Assembly (NCBI RefSeq): GCF_030269685.1
Contig: NZ_BSTT01000018.1
Location: 1-64,000 of the forward strand
Reading direction: 5' to 3'
DNA length: 64,000 nucleotides
DNA from: Actinomycetospora sp. NBRC 106378
Lineage (GTDB): Bacteria; Actinomycetota; Actinomycetes; Mycobacteriales; Pseudonocardiaceae
Position 1 is the stretch's first letter; the number at the start of each line of letters is the position of its first letter. The notes under the pieces are model-generated. The model searched no databases. It worked only from the letters and a program-made list of their open reading frames with translations, and was not told where the DNA came from. Positions 37,395 through 47,534 of this stretch are shown piece by piece. Position numbers and translations under genes: made by a program.

Positions 37395-40055
37395 ATGGCC
37401 CGTACCGAGACGCGTTCGCAGCGCAGCCGCCCGCTCACCGGTGGGCGGACGCCGGGGCGCACGGTCGCGACCGCGCAGCCGTCGCGGTCCGGGTCCGGTC
37501 GCCGGGCGCCCGCCCGGAAGCCGGCCGCCCGGAAGCCCGCGCGGCGCCGGACCGGACCCGGCCCGCTCGTCCGCGGGATGCGCGGGGCGTGGACGCTCAC
37601 CGCGCGGGGGCTCGGGTCGGTGGCCCGCACCATCGGCCGCGGCCGGGAGATCGACGCCGCGCACCGGCGGGACGGCATCGCGCTGGCACTGGTCGTCCTC
37701 GCGCTGGTCACCGCGGCCGGGCTCTGGCTCGGTGCCGGCGGACCGATCGGCGCGGGCATCCAGATCGCCCTCCGGACCGTGCTCGGTTCCGTCGCCCTCG
37801 CGCTGCCGGTCGTGCTGATCGGCATCGCCGTGCTGCTCATGCGCACCGACCCGAACCCGGAGACCCGGCCCCGCACCGTCGTCGGGGCCCTGTTGCTCAC
37901 CGTCGGCGTGCTCGGGGCCTGGCACCTCTCGGTCGGCGCGCCGGAGCTCCTCGCCGGGCGACAGGCCGGGGGAGGGGTGATCGGCGCGTGGCTGGCCGAC
38001 CCGCTGACCGCCGGCGTCACGGTCTGGCTCGCCATGCCGGTCCTGGTGCTCGTCGCCGCGTTCGGGCTGCTCGTGCTCACCGGCACGCCGGTCCGCGACG
38101 TGCCGCGTCGCGTCCGCTGCCTGATCACGGGCGAGGCCTTCGACGACGACGAGTACGACGACGAGTGGGGCAGCCCGGAGGACGTCGAGGACACCGAGGG
38201 GGCCGCCGAGACCGAGGTCATCGAGAAGCCGCGGCGCCGGAAGAAGAAGGTCGCGGAGGACGAGGAGCAGGCCGACCTCCTCGACGCCGACGCCCACCCG
38301 GCCCGTCACCGCGACCATCTCTCGGAGCCGATCGACCGGACCCCCGCGCCCGAACCGCCCGCCGTCGAGAAGGCCCCCGAACCCGCCGTCGCGAAGGAGC
38401 CCGCGAAGAAGCGCAAGCCCGCCGCGGAGATCCCCGAGACCCCGCCCGTCGTCGAGGACTCCGAGACCGACCCGCAGGCCGCGCAGTCGTTCTCCAGCCA
38501 CCGCGAGCCGCCCGAGGGCGAGCAGGACTACCACCTGCCGCCGCCGGACCTGCTGGTCGCGGGCGACCCGCCGAAGGCCCGCTCCGCCGCGAACGACGCG
38601 ATGATCGACGCGATCACCGGCGTGCTGGAGCAGTTCAAGATCGACGCGCAGGTCACCGGCTTCGTGCGCGGGCCGACGGTCACGCGCTACGAGGTGGAGC
38701 TCGGCCACGGCGTGAAGGTCGAGAAGATCACCCAGCTGCACCGCAACCTGGCCTACGCCGCGGCGACCGACAACGTCCGTCTGCTCGCGCCCATCCCGGG
38801 CAAGTCGGCGGTCGGCATCGAGGTGCCGAACTCCGACCGTGAGATGGTCCGGCTCGCCGACGTGCTGTCGTCGAACACGGCGCGGCGCGAGACGCACCCG
38901 ATGGTCATCGGCCTGGGCAAGGACATCGAGGGCCAGATGGTGCTGGCGAACCTCGCGAAGATGCCCCACCTGCTGGTCGCCGGTTCGACCGGTTCCGGTA
39001 AGTCCAGCTTCGTCAACTCCATGCTGGTCTCGCTGCTGGCGCGGGCCACGCCGGACGAGGTCCGGATGATCCTCATCGACCCGAAGATGGTCGAGCTGAC
39101 GCCCTACGAGGGCATCCCGCACCTGATCACGCCGATCATCACCTCGCCGAAGAAGGCCGCGACCGCGCTGGCGTGGCTCGTCGAGGAGATGGAGCAGCGC
39201 TACGCGGACATGCAGGCCAACCGGGTGCGCCACATCGACGTGTTCAACGAGCACGTGCGCTCGGGCAAGATCCAGGCGCCGCCCGGCTCCGAGCGGGTCT
39301 ACCGGCCCTACCCGTACATCATGGCGATCGTCGACGAGCTCGCCGACCTCATGATGACCGCGCCCCGCGACGTCGAGGACGCGATCGTCCGCATCACCCA
39401 GAAGGCCCGTGCGGCCGGCATCCACCTGGTGCTCGCGACGCAGCGGCCGTCGGTGGACGTCGTCACCGGTCTGATCAAGACCAACGTGCCGTCGCGGCTG
39501 GCGTTCGCCACCAGCTCGCTCACCGACTCGCGCGTCATCCTCGACCAGCCGGGCGCGGAGAAGCTGATCGGCATGGGCGACGCGCTGTTCCTGCCCATGG
39601 GCGCGGGCAAGACGAACCGGCTGCAGGGCGCGTTCGTCGGCGACGACGAGATCGCCGCGATGGTCGACTTCTGCAAGGAGCAGGCCGAGCCGGACTACGA
39701 CGACTCCGTCACCACCGAGGCCGCCGGCGAGAAGAAGGAGATCGACCCGGACATCGGGGACGACCTCGAGGTCCTGCTGCAGGCGGCGGAACTCATCGTG
39801 ACCAGTCAGTTCGGCTCGACGTCGATGCTGCAGCGCAAGCTCCGCGTCGGGTTCGCGAAGGCCGGGCGCCTCATGGACCTGCTCGAGACGCGGGGCGTGG
39901 TCGGCCCGAGCGAGGGCTCCAAGGCCCGTGACGTGCTGTTCAAGCCCGACGAGCTCCCGGACCTCCTCGCGTCGATCCGCGGCGAGCCCGCTCCCGCACC
40001 CGTCGCCGACGACGGCGCGACGGACCTGGGGGACCCGGATCGGGTGGACGCCTGA
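37395..40055 (+). CDS. ftsK: DNA translocase FtsK
   Basis: This septal ATP-driven DNA pump moves the terminus region during division. The 886 residues comprise a basic N-terminal tail of about 75, four transmembrane segments to about residue 235, an acidic/Pro/Lys-rich linker to about 370, and the motor. In the motor, Walker A is [11 protein letters not shown] near 530, Walker B IVDELADL near 645, and the arginine-rich [12 protein letters not shown] follows. The C-terminal gamma winged helix ([20 protein letters not shown]) should read orienting DNA sequences. ATG 37395 appears leaderless. Confidence 0.95.
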   Translation: MARTETRSQRSRPLTGGRTPGRTVATAQPSRSGSGRRAPARKPAARKPARRRTGPGPLVRGMRGAWTLTARGLGSVARTIGRGREIDAAHRRDGIALALVVLALVTAAGLWLGAGGPIGAGIQIALRTVLGSVALALPVVLIGIAVLLMRTDPNPETRPRTVVGALLLTVGVLGAWHLSVGAPELLAGRQAGGGVIGAWLADPLTAGVTVWLAMPVLVLVAAFGLLVLTGTPVRDVPRRVRCLITGEAFDDDEYDDEWGSPEDVEDTEGAAETEVIEKPRRRKKKVAEDEEQADLLDADAHPARHRDHLSEPIDRTPAPEPPAVEKAPEPAVAKEPAKKRKPAAEIPETPPVVEDSETDPQAAQSFSSHREPPEGEQDYHLPPPDLLVAGDPPKARSAANDAMIDAITGVLEQFKIDAQVTGFVRGPTVTRYEVELGHGVKVEKITQLHRNLAYAAATDNVRLLAPIPGKSAVGIEVPNSDREMVRLADVLSSNTARRETHPMVIGLGKDIEGQMVLANLAKMPHLLVAGSTGSGKSSFVNSMLVSLLARATPDEVRMILIDPKMVELTPYEGIPHLITPIITSPKKAATALAWLVEEMEQRYADMQANRVRHIDVFNEHVRSGKIQAPPGSERVYRPYPYIMAIVDELADLMMTAPRDVEDAIVRITQKARAAGIHLVLATQRPSVDVVTGLIKTNVPSRLAFATSSLTDSRVILDQPGAEKLIGMGDALFLPMGAGKTNRLQGAFVGDDEIAAMVDFCKEQAEPDYDDSVTTEAAGEKKEIDPDIGDDLEVLLQAAELIVTSQFGSTSMLQRKLRVGFAKAGRLMDLLETRGVVGPSEGSKARDVLFKPDELPDLLASIRGEPAPAPVADDGATDLGDPDRVDA

Positions 40056-40065
40056 AGTCCTCCGC

Positions 40066-40100
40066 GTGTCCTGTCAGGTCGCTCAGGGTGTTCTGTCAGG
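40066..40100. repeat. Direct repeat GTGTYCTGTCAGG upstream of the kinase-like gene
   Basis: The 13-mer occurs at 40066-40078 and, with one change, at 40088-40100, 22 bp apart (two helical turns), just before the gene at 40143. It may be a binding site for a direct-repeat-type regulator. Confidence 0.4.
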
Positions 40101-40142
40101 CTGCCCGCGGCTGGTTCCTCCGGGGGTCGGGAGTGGCGGATC

Positions 40143-41444
40143 ATGATCGGTGACGAGGAGAAGGACGCGGCGCACGCGATCGTCGCGGACGTGCCGGGCG
40201 CGGTGGCCCGGGAGCGCGATCGCGTCGCGGCCGACCTGCGGGCCGTCGTCGTCGAGCACCTGCACCGACTCGAGTCCGCCCCCGACGACGAGGTCCCGCG
40301 CCACGCGGCCGCCGCCCTGGACGCCACCGGGCGGGCCGCCGCGCTCGGCGGGCTGCCCACCGTGGACGACCTGACCGCGACCGGACCGAGCCGCTGGCCG
40401 TGGCTCGTCGTCGGGACCGCGATCGGTGCCGCGGTGCTCGCGCTCCTCGCGCTCGTGGCCGTCCTGCTGCCCGCGTCGGTCGCGGCCGGCCCGCTGCTGG
40501 TCGTCTCCCTCGTGGTGCTCATGGCCCTCACCGCCCGGCACGCGCCCCCGATCGCGTCCGCCCTCGGACTCGCCGCGGTGCTCGGTGTCCTGGCCGTCGC
40601 CGCGCCGTTCGCGACGACGGCCGCTCCCGCGGCCGGCATGGTCGCCGGGGCGGTCCACCTGCCGACCGGGACGGCGCCCCAGTCCGGCGCGTGCCTGCTG
40701 CTCGGGGTGGCGCTCGCCGCGTCGTGGGGGATCGGGCTGCACCGGCGCCGGTCCGCCGTGGCCGCCCGGCGCCGCCGCTGGCTCGGCGCGGTGGACGCGC
40801 TCGGCCGGTGCGACGCGCACGGCCGGCTCGGCCTCGCCGCGGTTGTCCACCGGACACTCGTCCACGAGCTCGCGGTGCTGGCGTCGGACGCGACCGAGCC
40901 CCGGCGCGGTCGCGTCGCCCGGCACCGGCTCGCCGGGGTGCTGCCGGCCCTGACCGCCGTCGACCTCGCGCCGCGCCCGCAGACCGTGGTCGACGGGACC
41001 CTCGACACCGGGCGGGTCGCGATGCTCGTCGCCGACGCCCAGCAGGCCGCGCACGCCGAGGCGCGCCGTTCCGGTCGCCCGCCGTCGGTGGTGGTGTGCG
41101 GCGTGCCGGCGACCGACCGCCCCGAGGTGGGCCTGCTCGCCGCCCGACTGCTCGCCGACCTGGTCACCGACGTCGCCTCCTGCCCGGGGCCGGTCCCGGC
41201 GAGCGTGTCGGTCGAGCACCGCGCGGACGCGGTCACCCTGGAGGTCGCCTCCGGCCGGGGGCGACGCGCCGCGGAGCTCTCGCCCGCTCTCGCCGAGCGC
41301 GCCGCCGTGCTCGGCGGCACCGTCGAGGTGACCGCGACGAGCGGCGCGGTCTCGGTGCGGGTCGTGCTGCCCACGGGCGCGACGGCCGAGGTCACCCCGA
41401 TCCCGCGGGCCCTCCCCGAGACCGGACCCGCGCAGGCGGCCTGA
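40143..41444 (+). CDS. Degenerate histidine-kinase-like membrane protein
   Basis: The protein has 433 residues. The N-terminus ARERDRVAADLRAVVVEHL (22-40) follows the HisKA_3 dimerisation helix of NarL-type sensor kinases, but the phosphorylated His is Arg33. About four transmembrane helices (near 82-105, 112-130, 135-158 and 175-195) come next. The C-terminal end with ELSPALAERAAVLGGTVEV looks like the last strand-helix of a HATPase domain, while the N and G boxes for ATP are not recognisable. It is probably a non-catalytic signalling or structural protein. GGGAG precedes ATG 40143. Confidence 0.55.
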   Translation: MIGDEEKDAAHAIVADVPGAVARERDRVAADLRAVVVEHLHRLESAPDDEVPRHAAAALDATGRAAALGGLPTVDDLTATGPSRWPWLVVGTAIGAAVLALLALVAVLLPASVAAGPLLVVSLVVLMALTARHAPPIASALGLAAVLGVLAVAAPFATTAAPAAGMVAGAVHLPTGTAPQSGACLLLGVALAASWGIGLHRRRSAVAARRRRWLGAVDALGRCDAHGRLGLAAVVHRTLVHELAVLASDATEPRRGRVARHRLAGVLPALTAVDLAPRPQTVVDGTLDTGRVAMLVADAQQAAHAEARRSGRPPSVVVCGVPATDRPEVGLLAARLLADLVTDVASCPGPVPASVSVEHRADAVTLEVASGRGRRAAELSPALAERAAVLGGTVEVTATSGAVSVRVVLPTGATAEVTPIPRALPETGPAQAA

Positions 41445-41449
41445 GCCGT

Positions 41450-41965
41450 CTACAGGTCGAGCAGCATCCGCGTGTTGCCGAGGGTGTTCGGCTTGACGTA
41501 GGCGAGGTCGAGGAACTCCGCGACGCCCTCGTCGGCCGACTGCATCATCTCGAGGTAGATCTCCTGCGTCACCGGTGAGCCGTCGATCTCCCGGAACCCG
41601 TGGCGCAGGAAGAACTCGACCTCGAAGGTGAGGACGAACAGGCTCGCGAGGCCGAGGGCACGCGCCTCACCGATCAGCTCGTCGACGAGGGTGTGTCCGA
41701 CACCACCGCCCTGGGTCGAGGGGTGCACCGCGATGGTGCGGACCTCGCCGAGGTTCTCCCACAGCACGTGCAGCGCGCCGCAGCCCACGACCTCCCGGCC
41801 GCGCACCGCGACCCGGAACTCCTGGACGGTCTCGTACAGGGTGACCAGCGGTTTGCGCAGCAGGATGTTGTCGTCGGCGAACGAGTCGACGAGGGCCTTG
41901 ATCCCGCGGACGTCGGCCGTCCGGGCGCGTCGCAACAGGACCGGGGACGACGGCGACGATGACAC
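41450..41965 (-). CDS. argA: Amino-acid N-acetyltransferase (short ArgA, GNAT)
   Basis: This is the single-domain glutamate/amino-acid acetyltransferase of the mycobacterial Rv2747 type, first step of arginine synthesis. It has 171 residues with [16 protein letters not shown] at the start, [23 protein letters not shown], the acetyl-CoA loop [14 protein letters not shown], and [15 protein letters not shown] 41965 lies 8 nt after a TACAGT -10 box, so it is likely leaderless. It is divergent from rimO, a conserved neighbour in mycobacteria. Confidence 0.9.
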   Translation of the reverse strand: MSSSPSSPVLLRRARTADVRGIKALVDSFADDNILLRKPLVTLYETVQEFRVAVRGREVVGCGALHVLWENLGEVRTIAVHPSTQGGGVGHTLVDELIGEARALGLASLFVLTFEVEFFLRHGFREIDGSPVTQEIYLEMMQSADEGVAEFLDLAYVKPNTLGNTRMLLDL

Positions 41966-41973
41966 GGGGTGCC

Positions 41974-42020
41974 ACTGTAGGCACCGGAGCACCGGGCGGC
42001 GGTGCGGGTGCGTCTACCCT
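41974..42020. promoter_or_regulatory. Divergent leaderless promoters for argA and rimO
   Basis: TACAGT on the minus strand (41974-41979) ends 8 nt from the argA GTG. TACCCT on the plus strand (42015-42020) ends 6 nt from the rimO GTG. The two start codons are only 61 bp apart. Confidence 0.5.
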
Positions 42021-42026
42021 GGACGG

Positions 42027-43697
42027 GTGCCATCGCCTGGGGATATCCACGCGGGCGCATCCCAGGAGCAAGCCCGGGGCCGTGTGGCGCTCGTGACCCT
42101 GGGGTGCGCGCGCAACGACGTCGACTCCGAGGAACTCGCCGGCCGGCTCGCCGCCGAGGGCTGGGAGATCTCGGCCGACGACGACGGCAGCGCCGACGTC
42201 GTCCTCGTCAACACCTGCACCTTCGTGGAGCAGGCCAAGAAGGACTCGGTCGACGCGGTGCTCGCCGCCGGCGGGCCGGACTCCAAGGTCGTCGCGGTCG
42301 GCTGCATGGCCGAGCGCTACGGCGCGGAGCTCGCCGAGGCCCTCCCCGAGGCGACCGCGGTGCTGGGCTTCGACCACTACGGCGCGATCGGCGAGCGCCT
42401 CGACGACGTGCTGGCCGGCCGGCCGCTCGCCTCGCACCAGCCCGCCGACCGCCGCACGCTGTTGCCGATCAGCCCGGTGAAGCGCCCGGAGGCGGTCCGC
42501 GACGGCAGCATCCCCGGCCACGACTGGCTGCCCGAGGTGCCCCGCAAGCGGCTCGACGACGCGCCGGTGGCCCCGCTCAAGCTCGCCTCCGGGTGCGACC
42601 GGCGCTGCGCCTTCTGCGCCATCCCGTCCTTCCGCGGGGCGTTCGTCTCGCGGGCCGCGGACGACGTCGTCGCCGAGGCCGCCTGGCTCGCCGACCACGG
42701 CGTCGCCGAGGTGACGCTGGTCAGCGAGAACTCGACCTCCTACGGCAAGGACATCGACGCGCGCGGCGCGGCCGGGGGAGCGCTCGAGCGGCTCCTGGGC
42801 TCGCTCGCGGAGGTCCCCGGTCTGCGTCGGGTCCGCGTCTCCTACCTGCAGCCCGCCGAGGTCCGCCCGCCGCTGCTGGCCGCGATCGCCCGCACCGAGC
42901 GGGTCGCCGACTACTTCGACCTCTCCTTCCAGCACGCCTCCGGGCCGCTGCTGCGCCGGATGCGCCGGTTCGGGTCGCGGGAGTCGTTCCTCGCCCTGTG
43001 CGCCGAGATCCGCGCGCTGGCCCCCGAGGCCGGCATCCGGTCCAACGTCATCGTCGGCTTCCCCGGCGAGACCGAGGAGGACCTCGCCGAGCTCGAGGCG
43101 TTCCTCTCCGCGGCCGAGCTCGACGCCGTCGGGGTCTTCGGCTACTCCGACGAGGACGGCACCGAGGCCGCCGACCTGCCCGACAAGATCGACCCGGCCG
43201 GGGTCGCCGCGCGCGTCGAGCGGATCACCTCGCTGGTCGAGGTGGTCTCGGCCGACCGCGCCGCGCGCCGCGTCGGCACCGAGGTCGAGGTGCTCGTCGA
43301 GCGCCAGGAGCTCTCCGCGGCCGCCGAGGCCGACCTGGCCGCCGCCTACCCCGACCTCGCCGACGTCGAGGACCTCGACCTCGCCGAGCTCGGTCTGGAC
43401 GCCGAGCCGGAGATGACCGACCTGCCCGACGAGCCGGACGACGAGGCCGAGGTGGAGGACACCGCGCCGGGCGACCTCGTCTGGATCGGCCGCGCCGCCC
43501 ACCAGGGCCCGGACGTCGACGGCGAGTGCCTGCTCACCGGCGACGAGGACCTCCTCGCCGACCTCCACCGCGGGGCCATGGTGCGGGCCCGCGTGGTCGC
43601 CTCCGACGGCGTCGACCTCGTCGTCGAGGCGCTCGAGGTGCTCGAGCTGCTCTCGCCCACGGCCGACCGCGAGCCCGCCGCGACGGGCGCCCGGTGA
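42027..43697 (+). CDS. rimO: Ribosomal protein S12 methylthiotransferase
   Basis: This radical-SAM enzyme methylthiolates an Asp of ribosomal protein S12. The UPF0004 domain starts [20 protein letters not shown] with Cys ligands in the NTCTF and GCMAE segments. The radical-SAM motif CDRRCAFC is at residues 190-197, and a TRAM domain ends the protein. The 556 residues exceed the usual 440-490 because of a strongly acidic insertion of about 50 residues near 435-485, inside the TRAM region. GTG 42027 appears leaderless. It overlaps pgsA by GTGA. Confidence 0.92.
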   Translation: MPSPGDIHAGASQEQARGRVALVTLGCARNDVDSEELAGRLAAEGWEISADDDGSADVVLVNTCTFVEQAKKDSVDAVLAAGGPDSKVVAVGCMAERYGAELAEALPEATAVLGFDHYGAIGERLDDVLAGRPLASHQPADRRTLLPISPVKRPEAVRDGSIPGHDWLPEVPRKRLDDAPVAPLKLASGCDRRCAFCAIPSFRGAFVSRAADDVVAEAAWLADHGVAEVTLVSENSTSYGKDIDARGAAGGALERLLGSLAEVPGLRRVRVSYLQPAEVRPPLLAAIARTERVADYFDLSFQHASGPLLRRMRRFGSRESFLALCAEIRALAPEAGIRSNVIVGFPGETEEDLAELEAFLSAAELDAVGVFGYSDEDGTEAADLPDKIDPAGVAARVERITSLVEVVSADRAARRVGTEVEVLVERQELSAAAEADLAAAYPDLADVEDLDLAELGLDAEPEMTDLPDEPDDEAEVEDTAPGDLVWIGRAAHQGPDVDGECLLTGDEDLLADLHRGAMVRARVVASDGVDLVVEALEVLELLSPTADREPAATGAR

Positions 43698-44281
43698 CCC
43701 AGCAGGCGGTGGGCCCGGTGGATCGTCCGGTTCCGCTGGTCAACATCGCCAACGCGCTCACCGTGGCGCGGCTGGTGCTGGTGCCGGTGTTCCTCGTCGC
43801 GCTCTTCACCGCCGGGGGGCACGACGCCGGATGGCGCTGGGCGGCGTTCGGCGTCTTCGCCCTCGCCTCGGTCACCGACTCCTTCGACGGTGAGTTCGCC
43901 CGACGCTGGGGTCTCGTCACCGACTTCGGCAAGATCGCCGACCCGATCGCCGACAAGGCGCTGGTCGGCGCGGCCCTGATCGGGCTGTCGGTGCTGGGCG
44001 AGCTGGGGTGGTGGGTGACCCTCGTCATCGCCGTCCGCGAGCTGGGGGTGACCGGCCTGCGCTTCTGGGTGCTGCGCCACGGAGTGATTCCGGCGAGTCG
44101 CGGCGGCAAGCTCAAGACGGTGCTGCAGACCTTCGCGCTCGGTCTCGCGATCATGCCGCTGCCGGCGTGGGCGGCCCCCGGCGTGGCCGTGTTGTTCCTG
44201 CTCGCGGTGGTGGTCACGGTGGTGACGGGCCTCGACTACGTCGCCCAGGCGGTCCGGCTGCGGCGGGCCGCGCTGCGCTGA
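43694..44281 (+). CDS. pgsA: CDP-alcohol phosphatidyltransferase (PgsA)
   Basis: This membrane enzyme likely makes phosphatidylglycerophosphate from CDP-diacylglycerol and glycerol-3-phosphate. It has 195 residues, about five helices, and a full family motif D-x2-DG-x2-AR-x8-G-x3-D-x3-D visible as [13 protein letters not shown], ending [11 protein letters not shown] (residues 60-86). The GTG start lies in the rimO stop. The order rimO-pgsA-clgR-pspA matches mycobacteria. Confidence 0.92.
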   Translation: MTQQAVGPVDRPVPLVNIANALTVARLVLVPVFLVALFTAGGHDAGWRWAAFGVFALASVTDSFDGEFARRWGLVTDFGKIADPIADKALVGAALIGLSVLGELGWWVTLVIAVRELGVTGLRFWVLRHGVIPASRGGKLKTVLQTFALGLAIMPLPAWAAPGVAVLFLLAVVVTVVTGLDYVAQAVRLRRAALR

Positions 44282-44353
44282 GCCGCCCCGAGGCTCCCAG
44301 TTCGCCCACGGTGAACGTGGTCGTGCGCCCCGACGCGGGAGCGCGGGAGTCGG

Positions 44354-44359
44354 TACCGT
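44354..44359 (+). promoter_or_regulatory. Possible -10 box for clgR
   Basis: TACCGT stands 80 nt before the clgR ATG. A 14-mer repeat copy (44405-44418) lies in the leader. GGAAC at 44364-44368 recalls an ECF -35 element, but no matching -10 is found. Confidence 0.3.
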
Positions 44360-44438
44360 GGTCGGAACGGTCATCGATGCCGGGCTCTCCGCGGGGCCGC
44401 TGGGTTCCCGACGGCGGGTACGGCCGGGAGGTGCTCAC

Positions 44439-44966
44439 ATGGCGCTGTTGTTGCGCGAGGCGATCGGCGGGACGATCCGTCGCGCCCGCACCGAGCGTCG
44501 GCGGACCCTGCGGGACGTCTCGCGGGACGCGCGGGTGAGCCTGGGCTACCTGTCGGAGATCGAGCGCGGCCGCAAGGAACCGTCGAGCGAGCTGCTCGCC
44601 GCGATCTGCGACGCCCTCGCCCTCCCGCTGCCCGACCTGCTCGACGACGTCGCGGCCACGATGCGGCCGGAGCCGGCGGAGCCCCGTCGCCCGGCGCGGC
44701 TGGCCGACCGTCGCCTGACGGTGGACCCCGCGCTCCGCTCGGCGGTCGAGGAGGCCTTCGAGGGCGCCCCGGCCGAGGGTGCCGAGGCGGCCCCGGCGGA
44801 GACGCCGTCGGCCGAGGTGGTCGACCTGGTGGAGACCGCGGACGCGGCCACCGAGGCCGACGACGGGGCCGTGGTCGACGAGCTGGCCGACGAGCCGACG
44901 GGTGAGCTCCGGCTGGTCGAACTGGTGACGCTCGGTCGCCCCGACACGGTGCGGTCGGCGGCCTGA
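44439..44966 (+). CDS. clgR: ClgR-type XRE regulator
   Basis: ClgR activates clp protease and other stress genes in actinobacteria. It has 175 residues. The helix-turn-helix is [20 protein letters not shown] followed by [20 protein letters not shown], the ClgR/PopR-type signature. An acidic Ala/Glu-rich C-terminal half follows. ATG 44439 has GGGAGG upstream. It sits immediately before pspA, the arrangement in which ClgR controls the envelope-stress protein in mycobacteria. Confidence 0.9.
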   Translation: MALLLREAIGGTIRRARTERRRTLRDVSRDARVSLGYLSEIERGRKEPSSELLAAICDALALPLPDLLDDVAATMRPEPAEPRRPARLADRRLTVDPALRSAVEEAFEGAPAEGAEAAPAETPSAEVVDLVETADAATEADDGAVVDELADEPTGELRLVELVTLGRPDTVRSAA

Positions 44967-45090
44967 GTCCGCCGTCCGCCACGCCCGGGCGGGACCTCGG
45001 TGGAAGCCCGCGGGCGGAGCTGACACGATGGGTAGGGACCAGGTCAGCGTCAGCGGCCTGTGCGGACGGTGACGAGTTGGGCGGGAGCAG

Positions 45091-45915
45091 ATGGCCAACC
45101 CCTTCGTGAAGGCCTGGAAGTACTTCCTGGCGGCGTTCTCGTCGAAGATCGACGAGCACGCGGACCCCAAGGTGCAGATCCAGCAGGCGATCGAGGACGC
45201 CCAGCGCCAGCACCAGGCGCTGTCGCAGCAGGCGGCCTCGGTGATCGGCAACCAGCGGCAGCTGGAGATGAAGCTGAACCGTCAGCTGGGTGACATCGAG
45301 AAGCTGCAGTCGTCGGCGCGGCAGGCGCTGACGATGGCGGACCAGGCTCGCGCCAAGGGCGACGAGCAGGCCGCGTCGCAGTACGAGCAGTCGGCGCAGG
45401 CGTTCGCCACCCAGCTGGTGACCGCCGAGCAGAACGTCGAGGACCTCAAGACGCTGCACGACCAGTCGATCGGCGCGGCGCAGCAGGCCAAGGCGGCCGT
45501 CGAGCGCAACGCCATGGTCCTGCAGCAGAAGCTGTCCGAGCGCACTAAGCTGCTCAGCCAGCTCGAGCAGGCCAAGATGCAGGAGCAGGTGTCGAACTCG
45601 CTGCGCCAGATGAGCGAGGTCGCGGCACCGGGCAACACGCCGTCGCTGGACGAGGTCCGCGACAAGATCGAGAAGCGGTACACCACCGCCCTCGGGCAGG
45701 CGGAGCTGGCGCAGAACAGCGTGCAGGGCCGGATGCTCGAGGTGCAGCAGGCGTCCACCGACTTCGCCGGGCAGAGTCGTCTGGAGCAGATCCGGGCGTC
45801 GATGTCGGGTCCCGGGCAGGTCACGCAGGGCCAGCCCGCGGCGGGTCAGACGCAGCCGGCGCAGCCCGCTCCGGCGCAGCCGACCCAGCAGTACGCGCCG
45901 CCGCAGCAGAACTGA
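45091..45915 (+). CDS. pspA: PspA/IM30 family membrane-stress protein
   Basis: This peripheral membrane protein of the ESCRT-III-like PspA family protects a leaky cytoplasmic membrane. It has 274 residues: an amphipathic start ([20 protein letters not shown]), long coiled-coil helices to about 225, and a Gln/Pro/Ala-rich tail. GGGAG precedes ATG 45091. It follows clgR by 124 bp and is closed by a strong terminator. Confidence 0.93.
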   Translation: MANPFVKAWKYFLAAFSSKIDEHADPKVQIQQAIEDAQRQHQALSQQAASVIGNQRQLEMKLNRQLGDIEKLQSSARQALTMADQARAKGDEQAASQYEQSAQAFATQLVTAEQNVEDLKTLHDQSIGAAQQAKAAVERNAMVLQQKLSERTKLLSQLEQAKMQEQVSNSLRQMSEVAAPGNTPSLDEVRDKIEKRYTTALGQAELAQNSVQGRMLEVQQASTDFAGQSRLEQIRASMSGPGQVTQGQPAAGQTQPAQPAPAQPTQQYAPPQQN

Positions 45916-45937
45916 GCGGCACGCACGTCCTGACCGG

Positions 45938-45976
45938 AGGGCCCCTTCGCTCGAGCAGACCGAGCGAGGGGGCCCT
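45938..45976 (+). terminator. 16-bp hairpin terminator after pspA
   Basis: AGGGCCCCTTCGCTCG pairs with CGAGCGAGGGGGCCCT (one G-U) across a 7-nt loop, 22 nt after the stop, followed by TCGTGCATTTCG. It is a strong intrinsic-type hairpin without a true U-run. Confidence 0.8.
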
Positions 45977-46010
45977 TCGTGCATTTCGTGCCGGAATGTC
46001 TGATCGGCTC

Positions 46011-46016
46011 TAGAGT
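46011..46016 (+). promoter_or_regulatory. -10 box for leaderless M28 peptidase gene
   Basis: TAGAGT ends 8 nt before ATG 46025; no ribosome site fits between them. Confidence 0.45.
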
Positions 46017-46024
46017 CACGGGGG

Positions 46025-47503
46025 ATGCTGCGCTCGGGGTTGGTCACGCTGTCCCTGCTGGTCGTCCTCGTGACGGCGGCGTGCGGGGGTGCGCCGGCAC
46101 CGAACGCCACTGCTCCGGCAGCGCCGGCGGCGCCCGATCCGGGTCTGCCCGCCCGGCTGGCCGCCGAGGTCACGGGCGACGGCGCCTTCGCTCACCTGCA
46201 GCAGTTCCAGGACATCGCGACCCGCAACGGCGGCAACCGCGCCTCCGGCTCGCCGGGCCACGAGCAGAGCGTGGACTACGTGGCCGACCGGCTGCGGGCG
46301 GCCGGCTGGCAGGTGGAGACGCCGACCTTCTCCTTCGACCTGTTCACGCCCGGCGCGCAGAGCCTCGCCGTCGGCGGGACCCCCGTGGCCGGCGCCGTCG
46401 CGCTGACCTACTCCCGCGCCACCCCGCCCGGGGGCCTCACCGCGCCGCTGGTCGCCCTCGCCGACACCCCGGCCGACCCCACCCCGGCGTGCGAGGCCAC
46501 CGACTTCCCGCCGACCGTGCGCGGCGCGATCGTCCTGGCCCGCCGCGGCGTGTGCCCGTTCACGCAGAAGCAGCAGCTCGCGGCGGACGCCGGAGCGGCA
46601 GCGCTCGTCGTCGTGAACACCGAGAACGGGCCGCTGAACGGCACGCTCGGCTCCGTCGCCGAGGCCCGGCTCCCGACGGCGGGCCTGGCCAAGGCCGCCG
46701 GCGACCCGCTGTTCGCACGCTCCGGCACGCCCGCGACGCTCGTGCTCGAGACCCGGTCCGAGACGCGGCAGACCCGCAACGTCGTCGCCCAGACGACCAC
46801 CGGCCGCCCCGACGAGGTGGTCATGGCCGGCGCCCACCTCGACAGCGTCGCCGAGGGCCCGGGCATCAACGACGACGGCTCCGGCTCGGCGGCCCTGCTG
46901 GAGACCGCGCTCCGGCTCGGCGGGGCGCCCGCCGTGACCAACGCCGTGCGCTTGGGGTGGTGGGGCGCGGAGGAGCTCGGGCTGCTCGGGTCGGAGGCCT
47001 ACGTGGCGGGTCTCGACGTCGAGCGGAAGCGGGACATCGCGCTGCTGCTGAACGTCGACATGGTGGCCTCGCCGAACGCCGGCTACTTCGCCTACGACGG
47101 CGACGACTCCGACCGGGTGGGCGCCCCGGCGGGTCCGCCCGGGTCGGATGCCGTCGAGCGTCGCCTGCTCGCCGCGCTCGGGCAGGTCGGGGTGCAGGGG
47201 CAGGGCACCGACTTCGACGGCCGGTCGGACTACGGCCCCTTCATCGAGGCGGGCATCCCGGCGGGCGGGCTGTTCACCGGCGCGGAGGAGCAGAAGACCG
47301 CGGAGCAGGCGGCCCGGTGGGGCGGCCGGGCGGGGGAGTCGTTCGACCCGAACTACCACTCTCCGCGCGACGACCTGGCCAACCTCGACCGCGTCGCCCT
47401 GGACCGCAACGTCCGCGCTCTCGCCGGGGTGATCGGCGGCTACGCGCTCGACCTCTCCGGCCCCGACGGCGTCCCGCCGCGGGCGCAGCGCCAGCCGCGG
47501 TAG
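46025..47503 (+). CDS. Secreted lipoprotein M28 aminopeptidase
   Basis: The protein has 492 residues. The signal peptide LVTLSLLVVLVTAACGG has a lipobox (TAAC), so it is anchored outside the membrane. A PA (protease-associated) domain lies at about 130-230. Di-zinc ligands are seen in GAHLDSV, GINDDGSG, GWWGAEELGL, LNVDMV and NYHSPRDDL. It resembles actinobacterial leucine-type aminopeptidases acting on peptides outside the cell. Confidence 0.92.
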   Translation: MLRSGLVTLSLLVVLVTAACGGAPAPNATAPAAPAAPDPGLPARLAAEVTGDGAFAHLQQFQDIATRNGGNRASGSPGHEQSVDYVADRLRAAGWQVETPTFSFDLFTPGAQSLAVGGTPVAGAVALTYSRATPPGGLTAPLVALADTPADPTPACEATDFPPTVRGAIVLARRGVCPFTQKQQLAADAGAAALVVVNTENGPLNGTLGSVAEARLPTAGLAKAAGDPLFARSGTPATLVLETRSETRQTRNVVAQTTTGRPDEVVMAGAHLDSVAEGPGINDDGSGSAALLETALRLGGAPAVTNAVRLGWWGAEELGLLGSEAYVAGLDVERKRDIALLLNVDMVASPNAGYFAYDGDDSDRVGAPAGPPGSDAVERRLLAALGQVGVQGQGTDFDGRSDYGPFIEAGIPAGGLFTGAEEQKTAEQAARWGGRAGESFDPNYHSPRDDLANLDRVALDRNVRALAGVIGGYALDLSGPDGVPPRAQRQPR

Positions 47504-47534
47504 GCGCCCCCGTCGGGAACGAACGGGTGCCGGA

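Noticed and set aside
44364-44368. ECF-sigma (SigE-type) promoter for clgR
   Set aside because: Only the GGAAC half is visible; no CGTT-type -10 at the right distance.
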